NCBI GenBank assembly: GCA_964565645.1 | Contig: CAZMFQ010000002.1 | Span: 186,001-250,000 of the forward strand | Length of the DNA: 64,000 nucleotides | DNA from: JAHIQC01 sp964565645 | GTDB taxonomy: Bacteria > Actinomycetota > Coriobacteriia > Anaerosomatales > JAHIQC01 | Reading direction: 5' to 3' | Shown: positions 51,060 to 59,938 of the stretch, in pieces | Numbering within the stretch: position 1 is the stretch's first letter | Layout of the letters: the number at the start of each line of letters is the position of its first letter | Program-made: the position numbers and the translations under genes | The notes under the pieces: model-generated | What the model saw: the letters and a program-made list of their open reading frames with translations, nothing else | The model's database searches: none | Told to the model about the DNA's origin: nothing

Positions 51060-51739
51060 CGGTGATCGCGCTCGTTCCCGCGTACAACGAGGCGGAACGC
51101 ATCGGAGCCACTGTCGAGGCGATCGCTCTCGTGCCGGGTGTGGACCGGATCCTCGTGGTCGATGACGGCTCCGTCGACGACACCGCACGGGTCGCGCGGC
51201 TCGCTGGCGCCGAGGTGCTCGAGCTGCCGGCCAACGCCGGGAAGGGTGCGGCCCTGGACGCCGGGCTCGAGCGCGTACGCGCAGATGCTGATGTGCTGGC
51301 GCTTCTGGACGGCGACCTGGGGGAGAGTGCCTCACAGCTCTCGCTCCTGCTCGAACCGGTCCTCGATGGCGAGGCGGACATGAGCGTGGCGAGGTTCCCC
51401 CGCCCCGCCGGAAAGGCGGGCTTCGGCCTCGTGATGGGGCTCGCGCGCTGGGGCATACGGCGACTGGGCGGCCCGTTCGACGCGCAGGCGCCGCTTTCCG
51501 GACAGCGTGTTCTCACACGCCGGGCCGTGGAGGCGTGCACGCCGTTCGCATTCGGCTACGGTGTGGAGGTCGCACTCACCATCCGCGCACTGCGCGCCGG
51601 TCTGCGCGTGGTCGAGGTGCCGACAACGATGTCGCACGCGGCGACCGGACGCGACGTCGCAGGATTCGTACACCGCGGCAAGCAGTTCATGCACGTGCTC
51701 GGATCCCTCGCGCGGCTTTCACGCGAGAAGCGCGCCTAG
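51056..51739 (+). CDS. family 2 glycosyltransferase
   Basis: A 227-residue soluble-looking GT2 enzyme. The GT-A fold shows at VIALVPAYNEAERIGATVEAI, VVDDGSVDDTARVA, ALLDGDLGES (the metal-binding Asp motif in DGD) and a C-terminal GYGVEVALTIRALRAGLRVVEVPT acceptor region, as in dolichol-phosphate-type sugar transferases. No membrane helices are evident. ATG overlaps the murJ stop by four bases. Its stop codon overlaps that of convergent steB by four bases. It could act with the WecA-like protein and MurJ in making an envelope polymer; the sugar is unknown. Confidence 0.85.
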   Translation: MTVIALVPAYNEAERIGATVEAIALVPGVDRILVVDDGSVDDTARVARLAGAEVLELPANAGKGAALDAGLERVRADADVLALLDGDLGESASQLSLLLEPVLDGEADMSVARFPRPAGKAGFGLVMGLARWGIRRLGGPFDAQAPLSGQRVLTRRAVEACTPFAFGYGVEVALTIRALRAGLRVVEVPTTMSHAATGRDVAGFVHRGKQFMHVLGSLARLSREKRA

Positions 51740-52575
51740 GGAGCGGGATAGGCCCCGACTGCGCCCGCACCGGTCCCGTAGTAGCCCGTCGCACGACCCG
51801 CCAGCAACCAGGCGAGCGTATAGGCCCCGTCGGGCTCTCCCATCCTGTCCACCGCGTCGAGACCGCGGTCGAGCGCTGCGGCAGCGACACCGGTGTCGAG
51901 GGAGACGGCCTGAGCGCCCACCGCCTTGCGTCCGAGGTCCCACACCGCACGCCCGATCTCGACACCGGCGACGTCGGGTTTCGCGTCCCACGCCGCCGTG
52001 AAGACGAGCGAATCCACGGCCGTCTGGGGAGTGAGTTCCGTGGCGCGCATGACTCCCGCTTTCGCCAAAGCGTCTGTGACAGGACGGGGTCCTGCGGTGG
52101 TCCACTCGGAGGCCAGTGCCTTCGCAACGGTCTCCACGGCCGCGCTCGACGCGGCATCGCCCAGGTAGGGCTTGACCGCACTCATGACGTCCGACTGTTC
52201 GAGCCCGAGTCCCGGCTTCTCCAAGACGATGGTGATCGGGACGCCGCCCGCCTGCTTGATCGCATCCTGCACGGCTGCGGTACCGTCCGATCGACCGGCG
52301 TTGGTGAGCACCGCGACCGTCTGACCTTCAAGCGAGCCTTCGACCATCTTCGGGACCAGCGCGCCGATGAAGGCGCCCTGGGCCTCGTTCTCGGCGGCCA
52401 GGTCGGTGTTGCTCTGAGACAGGTCGGCGAAGTCCCGCTCGAGCGAGTTGATGAGCGTGTCCCGCTGAGCGTCGAGGGTCCCGCGCTCCGCAACGATGGT
52501 ACCAAGCAACAGCCCGATACTCAGCGCCAGGAACACTCCCACGAGCGACGCGATGTGATATCGAAGGTTGTACAT
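51736..52575 (-). CDS. steB: SteB/MctB-type bitopic membrane protein
   Basis: A 279-residue protein of the copper-transporter MctB (DUF3186) family, whose corynebacterial member SteB localises to the division site with SteA. The N-terminus MYNLRYHIASLVGVFLALSIGLLLGTIV is a single membrane anchor. A coiled coil follows (about 32-75), then an extracytoplasmic alpha/beta domain (VAVLTNAGRSDG...ITIVLEKPGLG). It is 28 bases downstream of steA. No metal ligands are evident, so division rather than copper transport is the likelier role. Confidence 0.85.
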   Translation of the reverse strand: MYNLRYHIASLVGVFLALSIGLLLGTIVAERGTLDAQRDTLINSLERDFADLSQSNTDLAAENEAQGAFIGALVPKMVEGSLEGQTVAVLTNAGRSDGTAAVQDAIKQAGGVPITIVLEKPGLGLEQSDVMSAVKPYLGDAASSAAVETVAKALASEWTTAGPRPVTDALAKAGVMRATELTPQTAVDSLVFTAAWDAKPDVAGVEIGRAVWDLGRKAVGAQAVSLDTGVAAAALDRGLDAVDRMGEPDGAYTLAWLLAGRATGYYGTGAGAVGAYPAP

Positions 52576-52603
52576 GCGATCGGACCTTTCCTCGGCGGGC
52601 CGG

Positions 52604-53725
52604 TCAGAACCCGAGCCACGCGCGGACGCGCAACAGGATGAGGGCCAGGAAGTCCCTGACCATCGGGGAGATCATGATCACGGTCGTCACGGCCAGCAGG
52701 CCGGCTCCGACCAGCACAAGCAGATGCGAAGGGCCGATCGCCGCGCGGTAGAGCTTGTTCACGCCCTTCGCATCGACCAGCTTGGGCCCTACCTTCAGAC
52801 GGACCAGGAACGTCGAAGCCATGCCCTTGCGCCCCTTGTCGAGGTACTCGACGAGGTTCGCGTGCGTTCCAACGGCCACGATGAGGTCCGCGCCGGACTC
52901 GTATGCGAGCAGGAGCGCGAGATCCTCGCTCGTCGCCGAGAGCGGCCATGTCTTGGCGGTCAGTCCGAGCGACTCGATGCGCTCCATACCCGGCGCGCGA
53001 CCGTCGGCGTACGCGTGAACGATGATCTCCGCGCCCGACCTGAGGACAGCGTCGCTCACCGAGTCCATGTCCCCGACGATGATGTCAGGGGTGAACCCCT
53101 CCTGCATGATCGCGTCCGCACCGCCGTCAACGCCGATGAGGACAGGGCGAACCTCCCGGATGTAGGGCTTGAGGGCCTCGAGGTCCTCTTTGAAGTCGTA
53201 GCCCCGCACCACAACGAGCACGTGGCGGCCGTGCAGTTCGACCGCGGTTTCCGGCACGCCTGTCCCCTCGGTCAGCAGCGCCTTCTCCTTGTCGAGGAAC
53301 TCGAGTGTGTTTCGCGCGAACTTGTCCAGCTGTTCGCCGATGCCCGCCTTGGCATCCTCCATCGCGGTCTCGATGGCCTCGACCGACAACCAAGTCCCCG
53401 AAGCGATATGCTTGCCATGTGCAAGGATCTCGCTGCCGACGATCTCGATTCCGTCGCCGTCCCTAAGCGCATCGAACACCTCGGGACCAACCGCATCCAA
53501 AAGGTGCACGCCACCGCGGGTGAGGATCAGCGGTCCGAGGTTCGGATACACGCCGGAGATCGAGCGCTCCGCGTTGACGACCACCTCGACTCCCGTCGCA
53601 AGCAGCGCCTCGGCGCTCACGCGATCCATGTCGACGTGATCGATGATCGCTATGTCATCCCCGCTCAGACGTTTGACGAGGTCCTTGGTCCTCTTGTCGA
53701 GCCGGGCTGTCCCTTGGTAGCGCAT
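52604..53725 (-). CDS. steA: cytokinetic ring protein SteA
   Basis: A 373-residue protein with a fold like thiamine pyrophosphokinase. The soluble part includes GDDIAIIDHVDMDRVSAEALL, VLIGVDGGADAIMQEGFTPDIIVGDMDSVSD (pyrophosphokinase-like DGGAD...GDMDS motif) and ATSEDLALLLAYESGADLIVAVG. It ends in one membrane helix (about 337-365), with basic residues after it. In Corynebacterium SteA joins SteB at the septum and affects cell separation. ATG 53725 follows AGAGAGG. It sits between recN and steB, a conserved actinobacterial order. Confidence 0.9.
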   Translation of the reverse strand: MRYQGTARLDKRTKDLVKRLSGDDIAIIDHVDMDRVSAEALLATGVEVVVNAERSISGVYPNLGPLILTRGGVHLLDAVGPEVFDALRDGDGIEIVGSEILAHGKHIASGTWLSVEAIETAMEDAKAGIGEQLDKFARNTLEFLDKEKALLTEGTGVPETAVELHGRHVLVVVRGYDFKEDLEALKPYIREVRPVLIGVDGGADAIMQEGFTPDIIVGDMDSVSDAVLRSGAEIIVHAYADGRAPGMERIESLGLTAKTWPLSATSEDLALLLAYESGADLIVAVGTHANLVEYLDKGRKGMASTFLVRLKVGPKLVDAKGVNKLYRAAIGPSHLLVLVGAGLLAVTTVIMISPMVRDFLALILLRVRAWLGF

Positions 53726-53801
53726 CGGCCGCCTCTCTTGTCGCCGGCGAGGTCGATCTCGGCCCCGCAAGCGTGCCTGCGGATTCTAGCAGACCCTCCG
53801 G

Positions 53802-55427
53802 CTACACGCTTCGCGCCATGCCGAGGAGTTCCTCCGCGTGGGCTATCCCGGCTTCGGTCTCTCCACCGGAGAGCATGCGCGCGATCTCGATGGTCCGCTC
53901 GGGACCGGCGACCGAACGCACTGAGGTACGGACACCTTCGTCATCCGCTGACTTCTCCACGACGATGTGGTGGTCCGCGAACGCGGCGACCTGTGCCAGA
54001 TGCGTCACGACCAGCACCTGGTGACGGTCGGCGAGCTCCTTGAGGCGCCTGCCGACTGCGGTCGCCGTCAGCCCGCCGATGCCGGAGTCCACCTCGTCGA
54101 ACACGAGGACCGGGACGTCATCGGCTGACCCGAGGACGCCCTTGAGCGCCAGCATGACACGCGATATCTCGCCGCCTGAGGCGATCCGTGCCAAGGGCTT
54201 GGCCGGCTGGTCGGTTCCCGGTGAGTACATGAACTCCACCCGCTGTGGTCCCTCGTCGCCCCAGGAATCGAAAGGAAGCTCCTCGAGCAGGACGTCGAAG
54301 GAGGTACCTGCCATCTCCAGGTCCCTCGTCGCACTCGACAGGTCGCTCACGAAACGTGGGACCGCGTCGTGTCGCAACCGCATGAGGCGCTCGGCCGAGC
54401 GGACGAGGGCGTCTCGCGCGAGCGAAACGCGCGACTCAGCCTCGGTGAGCCCCTGTTCGCCCGAGTCGAGTGCCGCGAGAGTGTCCTTGGACTCGGCCAA
54501 CGTGAGCAGGACATCGGCCGTATCGGGACCGTACTTCTTCTTGAGCGCGCCGAGCGCGGAGAGCCGGTGAAGCGCCGCGTCGAGCGCCTCCGGATCGTGC
54601 TCGACGGAATCTCTGTAGGCCCGCAGATCGGACGCCAATTCCTCGGCCAAGGCCGAGATGTCGACGAGCCGCGTCGCGAGTTCGTCGAGTGCCGGGTCGA
54701 GGTCCGCGCTGCCTCGGAGCGCGGTCTGCGCCATGCCGAGCGCATCGGCGGCTCCCGCCTCGTCGCGCAGCGCGGCATAGGCCTCTCCCGCCGATGCCGC
54801 GAGCCGCTCCCCGTACTTGAGGGCCGGCAACCGTGCCTCGATCTCGGCCTCCTCCTCGACCGACGGGGCGGTCGCCTCAATCTCGCTGACCACGAACCTC
54901 AGGTACTCGGCGCGTTGGCGCGCATCCGCGAGTCGCGCCCGTATCGCCTCCAGGGCCGCTGCGGCGGCCGCGAACTCGGTCCGATCCCGTCGGTACTCGT
55001 CGAGGGCCGTCTGGCCGTCGGCACCGCAATACCGGTCGAGATACTCCGCGTGCCTGGCAGGCTGGAGCAGCGCCTGGTGCTCGTGTTGGCCATGCAGATC
55101 GATCACCGGGCCGAGGACGAGAGTGAGCGCCCCGACGGTCGCCATCTCCCCGTCCAGCGTGCACTTGGAGCGGCCGTCGGCGGTGACCCTCCTGCGGGCG
55201 ACGATCTCCCGGTCCTCGAGAGCGACGCGGCCCTCGACCACCGCCTCGGCAGAACCCGCACGCACCATCGTTGAATCGGCACGTTCTCCCACGAGCAGTT
55301 TGAGCGCACCCACCAGAGCGGTCTTTCCGGCACCGGTCTCACCGGTGAGCACGGTCATACCGGGCCCGAACTCGAGCCAGACGTCTTCTATGAGCGCAAG
55401 GTCCCGGACATGGAGTTCCTCGAGCAC
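53802..55427 (-). CDS. recN: DNA repair ATPase RecN
   Basis: An SMC-like ATPase for double-strand-break repair. 541 residues with Walker A GETGAGKT at 29-36, coiled coils on either side of a hinge around 210-330, ABC signature ASGGEISRVMLALK and Walker B VLVFDEVDSGIGG. GTG at 55427 is immediately after the nadK stop region. Confidence 0.96.
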   Translation of the reverse strand: MLEELHVRDLALIEDVWLEFGPGMTVLTGETGAGKTALVGALKLLVGERADSTMVRAGSAEAVVEGRVALEDREIVARRRVTADGRSKCTLDGEMATVGALTLVLGPVIDLHGQHEHQALLQPARHAEYLDRYCGADGQTALDEYRRDRTEFAAAAAALEAIRARLADARQRAEYLRFVVSEIEATAPSVEEEAEIEARLPALKYGERLAASAGEAYAALRDEAGAADALGMAQTALRGSADLDPALDELATRLVDISALAEELASDLRAYRDSVEHDPEALDAALHRLSALGALKKKYGPDTADVLLTLAESKDTLAALDSGEQGLTEAESRVSLARDALVRSAERLMRLRHDAVPRFVSDLSSATRDLEMAGTSFDVLLEELPFDSWGDEGPQRVEFMYSPGTDQPAKPLARIASGGEISRVMLALKGVLGSADDVPVLVFDEVDSGIGGLTATAVGRRLKELADRHQVLVVTHLAQVAAFADHHIVVEKSADDEGVRTSVRSVAGPERTIEIARMLSGGETEAGIAHAEELLGMARSV

Positions 55428-55428
55428 A

Positions 55429-56277
55429 TCAGCCTCCGAGGAACTCTTGCGATACGGCCTCGAAGAACTCGCGCCCCTCGGGCCTCACGAGCAGAACGTC
55501 GGTCGGCCCGCAGCCGATCTCCACACGCTCGATCTCACGGCGACACGGGGTCACGTCACCATCGACCTGCAGGCACGCGTCGCGTCTGGCGGGATCCGGC
55601 AGAACGAGCGAGACGACATCCGACGGCGCGATCACCAGCGCGCGCGATGCGAGCGCATGCGGGGCGACAGGCACCACGATGTTGCAGCCGACCCCCGGGC
55701 ACACGACCGGACCACCGGCCGAGAGCGCATAGGCCGTCGAACCGGTCGGAGACGCCACGATCACGCCATCGCACCGCATCGTCTGCACTGTGTGGTCGTT
55801 GACCGAGACCGCGATCTCGACGACCCGCCCGTTGGAGGCCCGGACGAGCGCCACCTCATTGAGGGCACGATAGCGTCCCACCTCGCGGCCACCCATGTAC
55901 ACGGTCGCCGCCAACGTACTCCTCCGCTCGACACGGGCCTCTCCCGCAAGCGCCGAGACGAGGGCCGATCGCATGGCCTCGGCAGGCGCACCGGAGAGAA
56001 AGCCCAGCTTGCCGAAGTTGACCCCAAGGATCGGCGATTCGACCTCGCCGAGGAGATGCACCGCCTTGAGTATCGTACCGTCGCCCCCGAAAGCAACGAC
56101 AAGTCCGGGTGCGCCGATATCCGAACGCGCGATACCCGCACCGGCCAGTCCGATCGCCTCAGCGTCGTCCGCGGCCAGCACCGGCTCGTAGCCCTGCGCG
56201 GTAAGCCAGGTGTGCGCCTCAACGGCGGCCTGGGCCGCGACCATGTTCGCCGAGTTGGGTACGAGCAGAACGCGCAC
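55429..56277 (-). CDS. nadK: NAD kinase
   Basis: Makes NADP from NAD and ATP or polyphosphate. 282 residues; GGDG motif at 64-67 in VVAFGGDGTILKAV, NE motif in ALNEVALVR, and TGSTAYALSAGGPVVCP. GTG at 56277, three bases after the tlyA stop. In this operon it lies between tlyA and recN, as in most Actinobacteria. Confidence 0.96.
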   Translation of the reverse strand: MRVLLVPNSANMVAAQAAVEAHTWLTAQGYEPVLAADDAEAIGLAGAGIARSDIGAPGLVVAFGGDGTILKAVHLLGEVESPILGVNFGKLGFLSGAPAEAMRSALVSALAGEARVERRSTLAATVYMGGREVGRYRALNEVALVRASNGRVVEIAVSVNDHTVQTMRCDGVIVASPTGSTAYALSAGGPVVCPGVGCNIVVPVAPHALASRALVIAPSDVVSLVLPDPARRDACLQVDGDVTPCRREIERVEIGCGPTDVLLVRPEGREFFEAVSQEFLGG

Positions 56278-56280
56278 GTC

Positions 56281-57075
56281 TCAGACCCCCAGACTCTCTC
56301 TTGCCGCACTTGCGACGGCGTCGGTGTCGATCGGCACGTCCGGACCCTCGAAGTCCGCCCACGCCCAGAACTCGATGTTACCCTCCGGGCCGGTGATAGG
56401 CGACCACGTGAGATCGCGTACGCGCAGGCCCGCTTCGTGCAGGGCGTCGATGACCGCGGCAAGCACATCGGCATGCACCGCGGCGTCACGCACAACACCC
56501 TTCTTACCGACTCGCCCTTTCCCGGCCTCAAACTGAGGCTTAACCAGCGCCACGAGAGTCCCTCTCGGCGCTATGAGCTCGACGACCTTCGGCAGGATCT
56601 TTGCCAGCCCGATGAACGAGACGTCCACGACCGCCAGATCGAACGGTGCTCCTACCGCTTCGGGATCGACATCGCGGATGTTGAGTCGCTCGAACACCGC
56701 GACCCTCGGGTCCTGTCTGAGCGACCACGCAAGCTGGCCGTAGCCCACATCGATCGCGGCGACCCCGGTCGCACCGCGCTTCAGCAGGCAATCGGTGAAT
56801 CCGCCGGTGGACGCACCGACATCCACCGCGCGCTGTCCGCTCGGGTCGAAACCGAAGTGATCGAGCGCTCCCGCGAGCTTGGTCCCGCCACGCGAGACAT
56901 ACTCCTCGGCATGCGAGACCGTGAACTCGACATCATCCGGGAGCTGCTCCCCTGCCTTGGCCAGGACACGGTCCCCTATGCGCACCCGGCCCGCCAGTAT
57001 CGCGGCCTTGGCCCGCTCACGAGACTCGAACACTCCGCGCTCAGCGAGGATGACGTCGGCTCTGCGACGTGTCAT
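56281..57075 (-). CDS. tlyA: TlyA-type rRNA 2'-O-methyltransferase (hemolysin A family)
   Basis: A 264-residue protein with an N-terminal S4 RNA-binding domain (MTRRRADVILAERGVFESRERAKAAILAGRVRIGDRVL) and a FtsJ-like SAM methyltransferase domain (AVDVGASTGGFTDCLLKRGA, LAVVDVSFIGLAKILP, VKPQFEAGKGRVGKKGVV). The mycobacterial protein methylates 16S and 23S rRNA and determines capreomycin sensitivity. ATG 57075 follows GGGAG and overlaps the end of dxs by 35 bases. Confidence 0.93.
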   Translation of the reverse strand: MTRRRADVILAERGVFESRERAKAAILAGRVRIGDRVLAKAGEQLPDDVEFTVSHAEEYVSRGGTKLAGALDHFGFDPSGQRAVDVGASTGGFTDCLLKRGATGVAAIDVGYGQLAWSLRQDPRVAVFERLNIRDVDPEAVGAPFDLAVVDVSFIGLAKILPKVVELIAPRGTLVALVKPQFEAGKGRVGKKGVVRDAAVHADVLAAVIDALHEAGLRVRDLTWSPITGPEGNIEFWAWADFEGPDVPIDTDAVASAARESLGV

Positions 57076-58981
57076 CGGCCACACTCCCGGTGCTCGGCGC
57101 GCGGTCAAGACCATTCAACCTGCCGAGGACGGCCGCCCGAATGCCGTCCGGGTCGAGACCGACCTCGGCGAGGAGTTTGTTCATCGCGCCGTGGGTCACG
57201 AAGCAGTCCGGAACGGAGAGCCTCAGCACGGGCAACTCGATACCGAGGTCAGACATAGCCTCGAGCACCGCCGCGCCGAACCCGCCCATCCCCGTGTTCT
57301 CCTCCACCGTGACGATGAGCCTGTGTGCGGCGGCCGCAGCCGTGACGGCCTCCATGTCGAGCGGCTTGACCCACCGCATGTCGACCACGGTGGCGTGCAC
57401 GCCGTCCTGCGCGAGCAACGCGGCCGCCTGTTCGGACGCGCCGACCATCCGGCCGACCGCAAGGATCGCGACGTCGGTACCCTGGATGCGGACGCGCGCC
57501 CGTCCGGCCTCGAGGATCTCCGGCTGAGCCGGCATCTCCACGCCCGTACCCGAGCCTCGCGGATAGCGGATGGCCACCGGCCCGTCGGCATGGAGCGCTG
57601 TATGAAGCATGTGCGCGAGCTCGGCCTCGTCCGAAGGTGCCAGCACCATGAGGTTCGGGATGCTGCGGAGATACGTCAGATCGAAGACCCCGTGATGTGT
57701 GGGGCCGTCTTCTCCCACGAGTCCGGCTCTGTCAAGGCAGAACACGACCGGCAGGTTCTGGAGCGAGATGTCCATGATCAGCTGGTCGTACGCACGCTGA
57801 AGGAACGTCGAGTAGATCGCGACGACGGGCCGTCGCCCACCCAAAGCCATGCCGGCCGCGAGCCCTACCGCGTGCTGTTCCGCGATGCCGACATCAAAGA
57901 AGCGATCAGGGAAGCGCTCCGCGAACGCGTCCAGACCGGTTCCCGAGGGCATGGCCGCGGTTATGGCGACGATGCGTCCGTCCCGCTCAGCCTCGGACAG
58001 CAGGCTCCGGCTGAAGGCCTCTGTGAAGCTGATCGGCCCGCCCGATCCGTTCGGACGACCCGTCTCGACAGAGAACGGCCCGATGCCGTGGAACGCGTCG
58101 GGCTTCTCCTCGGCATGCGAGTATCCCGAACCCTTGCGAGTTACTGCGTGCACGATGACGGGGCCGTCGACCTGCTTGGCGCGGACGATCGCGTTCTGGA
58201 CCGCGCTCACGCTGTGGCCATCGATGGGACCGACGTACTTGAGACCCAACTCCTCGAACAACATCCCGGGGACCAGGAGCTGCTTGACCGACTCCTTGGC
58301 AGCTTCGCCGGCCGCGACCATGGCGGCACCGATGCGGGTGCGTGCGAGCGCGGACTCCACGTCATCGCGCAGGCGGTTGTAGCGCGGGTCGAGCCGTACC
58401 CTCGCAAGGTAGCTCGCCAAGGCGCCGACGTTCTCGGCGATCGACATCTCGTTGTCGTTGAGGACGATGACCAGCTTCGTGCCGAGGTGGCCGATATGGT
58501 TGAGCGCCTCGAACGCCATGCCGCCGGTCATCGAGCCGTCGCCGATGACGGCGACGATCGTCTCGTCGCCGCCCGCGGCGTCGCGGGCACATGCCATGCC
58601 GAGTGCGGCGGAGAGCGAGTTGGAGGCGTGGCCCGTGTCGAACACGTCGTACGGGCTCTCGCTGCGTTTCGGGAACCCGCACACGCCGCCGTACTGACGG
58701 AGCGTCTCAAACCCGGCGGAGCGGCCGGTGATCAGCTTGTGCACGTAGGACTGGTGCCCGACGTCCCAGATGATCTTGTCGGTGGGGCATTCCAATGCGC
58801 GATGCATCCCGAGGGTCAGTTCCACGACGCCCAGGTTCGGCGCGAGGTGTCCACCGGTCACCGATACGGTTTCGATCAGCCGCTCACGGATCTCGGCGGC
58901 GAGCGTGACCAACTGCGCCTCATCAAGATCGTCGAGGTCCGCCGGAGTGTGGATGGAGTCCAAGATGCGCTCGGGACTCAA
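57041..58981 (-). CDS. dxs: 1-deoxy-D-xylulose-5-phosphate synthase
   Basis: First enzyme of the MEP isoprenoid route, joining pyruvate and glyceraldehyde-3-phosphate with TPP. 646 residues; TPP/Mg motif GDGSMTGGMAFEALN...VLNDNEMSI and His-containing GHQSYVHKLITGR in the N-terminal half. The transketolase-like half follows with EGTGLDAFAERFP...DVGIAEQHAVGLAAGMAL. Start is TTG 58981, seven bases after AAGGGG. It would supply undecaprenyl precursors for the wall genes elsewhere in the window. Confidence 0.96.
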   Translation of the reverse strand: MSPERILDSIHTPADLDDLDEAQLVTLAAEIRERLIETVSVTGGHLAPNLGVVELTLGMHRALECPTDKIIWDVGHQSYVHKLITGRSAGFETLRQYGGVCGFPKRSESPYDVFDTGHASNSLSAALGMACARDAAGGDETIVAVIGDGSMTGGMAFEALNHIGHLGTKLVIVLNDNEMSIAENVGALASYLARVRLDPRYNRLRDDVESALARTRIGAAMVAAGEAAKESVKQLLVPGMLFEELGLKYVGPIDGHSVSAVQNAIVRAKQVDGPVIVHAVTRKGSGYSHAEEKPDAFHGIGPFSVETGRPNGSGGPISFTEAFSRSLLSEAERDGRIVAITAAMPSGTGLDAFAERFPDRFFDVGIAEQHAVGLAAGMALGGRRPVVAIYSTFLQRAYDQLIMDISLQNLPVVFCLDRAGLVGEDGPTHHGVFDLTYLRSIPNLMVLAPSDEAELAHMLHTALHADGPVAIRYPRGSGTGVEMPAQPEILEAGRARVRIQGTDVAILAVGRMVGASEQAAALLAQDGVHATVVDMRWVKPLDMEAVTAAAAAHRLIVTVEENTGMGGFGAAVLEAMSDLGIELPVLRLSVPDCFVTHGAMNKLLAEVGLDPDGIRAAVLGRLNGLDRAPSTGSVADDTSQSRRHPR

Positions 58982-59092
58982 GAAGTACCCCTTGTCAGTC
59001 GCTGAGGGTCGCGTCCGCGCGGCGGCCCGAAGTCCAGCATACTTCTACGTCGCGCAGCGCAACAAGGACACCGCGGGCCCGTAACCCTTGCG

Positions 59093-59476
59093 TTACGCGG
59101 ACTCCGCGCCGTCCTCGGCGACATCCGACGGTTCCGAGGCGTCGTCCGAAAGCTCCCCGACCTCGGACGCATCGGGCCCCGCATCGGGTGTTGGGTCCGC
59201 AACGGCGATACTGTCACTCTCGGCGACAGCGGACTCACCGCTTGCCGGGACTTGGTCACCATCGCCCGCCGAGGAGTCCTCCTGCGCGGCCTGCTCTTCG
59301 ACGACGGTCCGCCACTCGGTGTGATCGGACAGCTCGGTGCACACGTTCGCGAGTCGGACACCCTCCTCAAGAAGATCGAGACTCTTCTCGAGCGAGGTGT
59401 CCTTCTTGCGCACCTGAGTGACTATCTCCTCGAGGCGCGTACGCGCCTGCGAGAAGCTGTATCTCTCGTCAGCCAT
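59093..59476 (-). CDS. xseB: exonuclease VII small subunit with acidic tail
   Basis: A 127-residue protein. The first 65 residues match XseB: YSFSQARTRLEEIVTQVRKKDTSLEKSLDLLEEGVRLANVCTELSD. After that is a 60-residue tail rich in Asp, Glu, Ala and Ser, absent from ordinary 80-residue XseB. The large subunit XseA, its partner, is not in this window. ATG 59476 follows GGAAGG and overlaps the nusB stop by eight bases. Confidence 0.85.
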   Translation of the reverse strand: MADERYSFSQARTRLEEIVTQVRKKDTSLEKSLDLLEEGVRLANVCTELSDHTEWRTVVEEQAAQEDSSAGDGDQVPASGESAVAESDSIAVADPTPDAGPDASEVGELSDDASEPSDVAEDGAESA

Positions 59477-59903
59477 CTTCGCCTTCCGGTCCACTCGGGT
59501 CCGCGGCGTACTGCTCTGCGAGCCTGCCGAGGACGCCGTTCACGAACTTGGACGAGTCTTCGCCACCGTAGACCTTGGCCATCTCGACGGCCTCATTGAT
59601 CGACACGGAGGCGGGAATCTCCTCGAGATAGAGTATCTCATAGGTCGCCAGACGCAGGATGCAGCGGTCGACGGTCGGCATGCGATGGACCGTCCAGTGT
59701 TCCGAGATCGCACCAAGCGTCTCATCGATGGCCTCCTGATTGTCCGAAACGCCGATCGCAAGTTCTCTGCAGAACTCCGTCGGCTCCCCGTCTTCAGGAT
59801 TGTACGAGGCTGTCTCGAGTATCGACTCGACGGACTGGCCTGTTATCTCGCGCTGATAGAGGATCTGCATCGCCTGGCGGCGTGCACGCGTGCGCTCGAG
59901 CAT
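59469..59903 (-). CDS. nusB: transcription antitermination factor NusB
   Basis: RNA-binding protein of the rRNA antitermination complex. 144 residues with the family N-terminus RTRARRQAMQILYQREITG and C-terminal SVSINEAVEMAKVYGGEDSSKFVNGVLGRLAEQ. ATG at 59903. The eight-base overlap with xseB indicates co-translation. Confidence 0.94.
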   Translation of the reverse strand: MLERTRARRQAMQILYQREITGQSVESILETASYNPEDGEPTEFCRELAIGVSDNQEAIDETLGAISEHWTVHRMPTVDRCILRLATYEILYLEEIPASVSINEAVEMAKVYGGEDSSKFVNGVLGRLAEQYAADPSGPEGEDG

Positions 59904-59938
59904 CAGTTGTGAATCGCTCCGATCCCGTTTACGACGTG

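Noticed and set aside
51736..52575. Copper transporter function for the MctB-family protein
   Set aside because: No Cys/Met/His metal-binding cluster was seen, and the steA neighbour points to the division-site SteB role.
54817..57258. Plus-strand ORF of 813 codons across recN, nadK and tlyA
   Set aside because: Crosses three well-supported genes on the other strand and shows Ser/Arg/Ala-rich composition without motifs.
56879..59005. Plus-strand ORF of 708 codons opposite dxs
   Set aside because: Shadow frame; the Dxs motifs on the minus strand are unmistakable.
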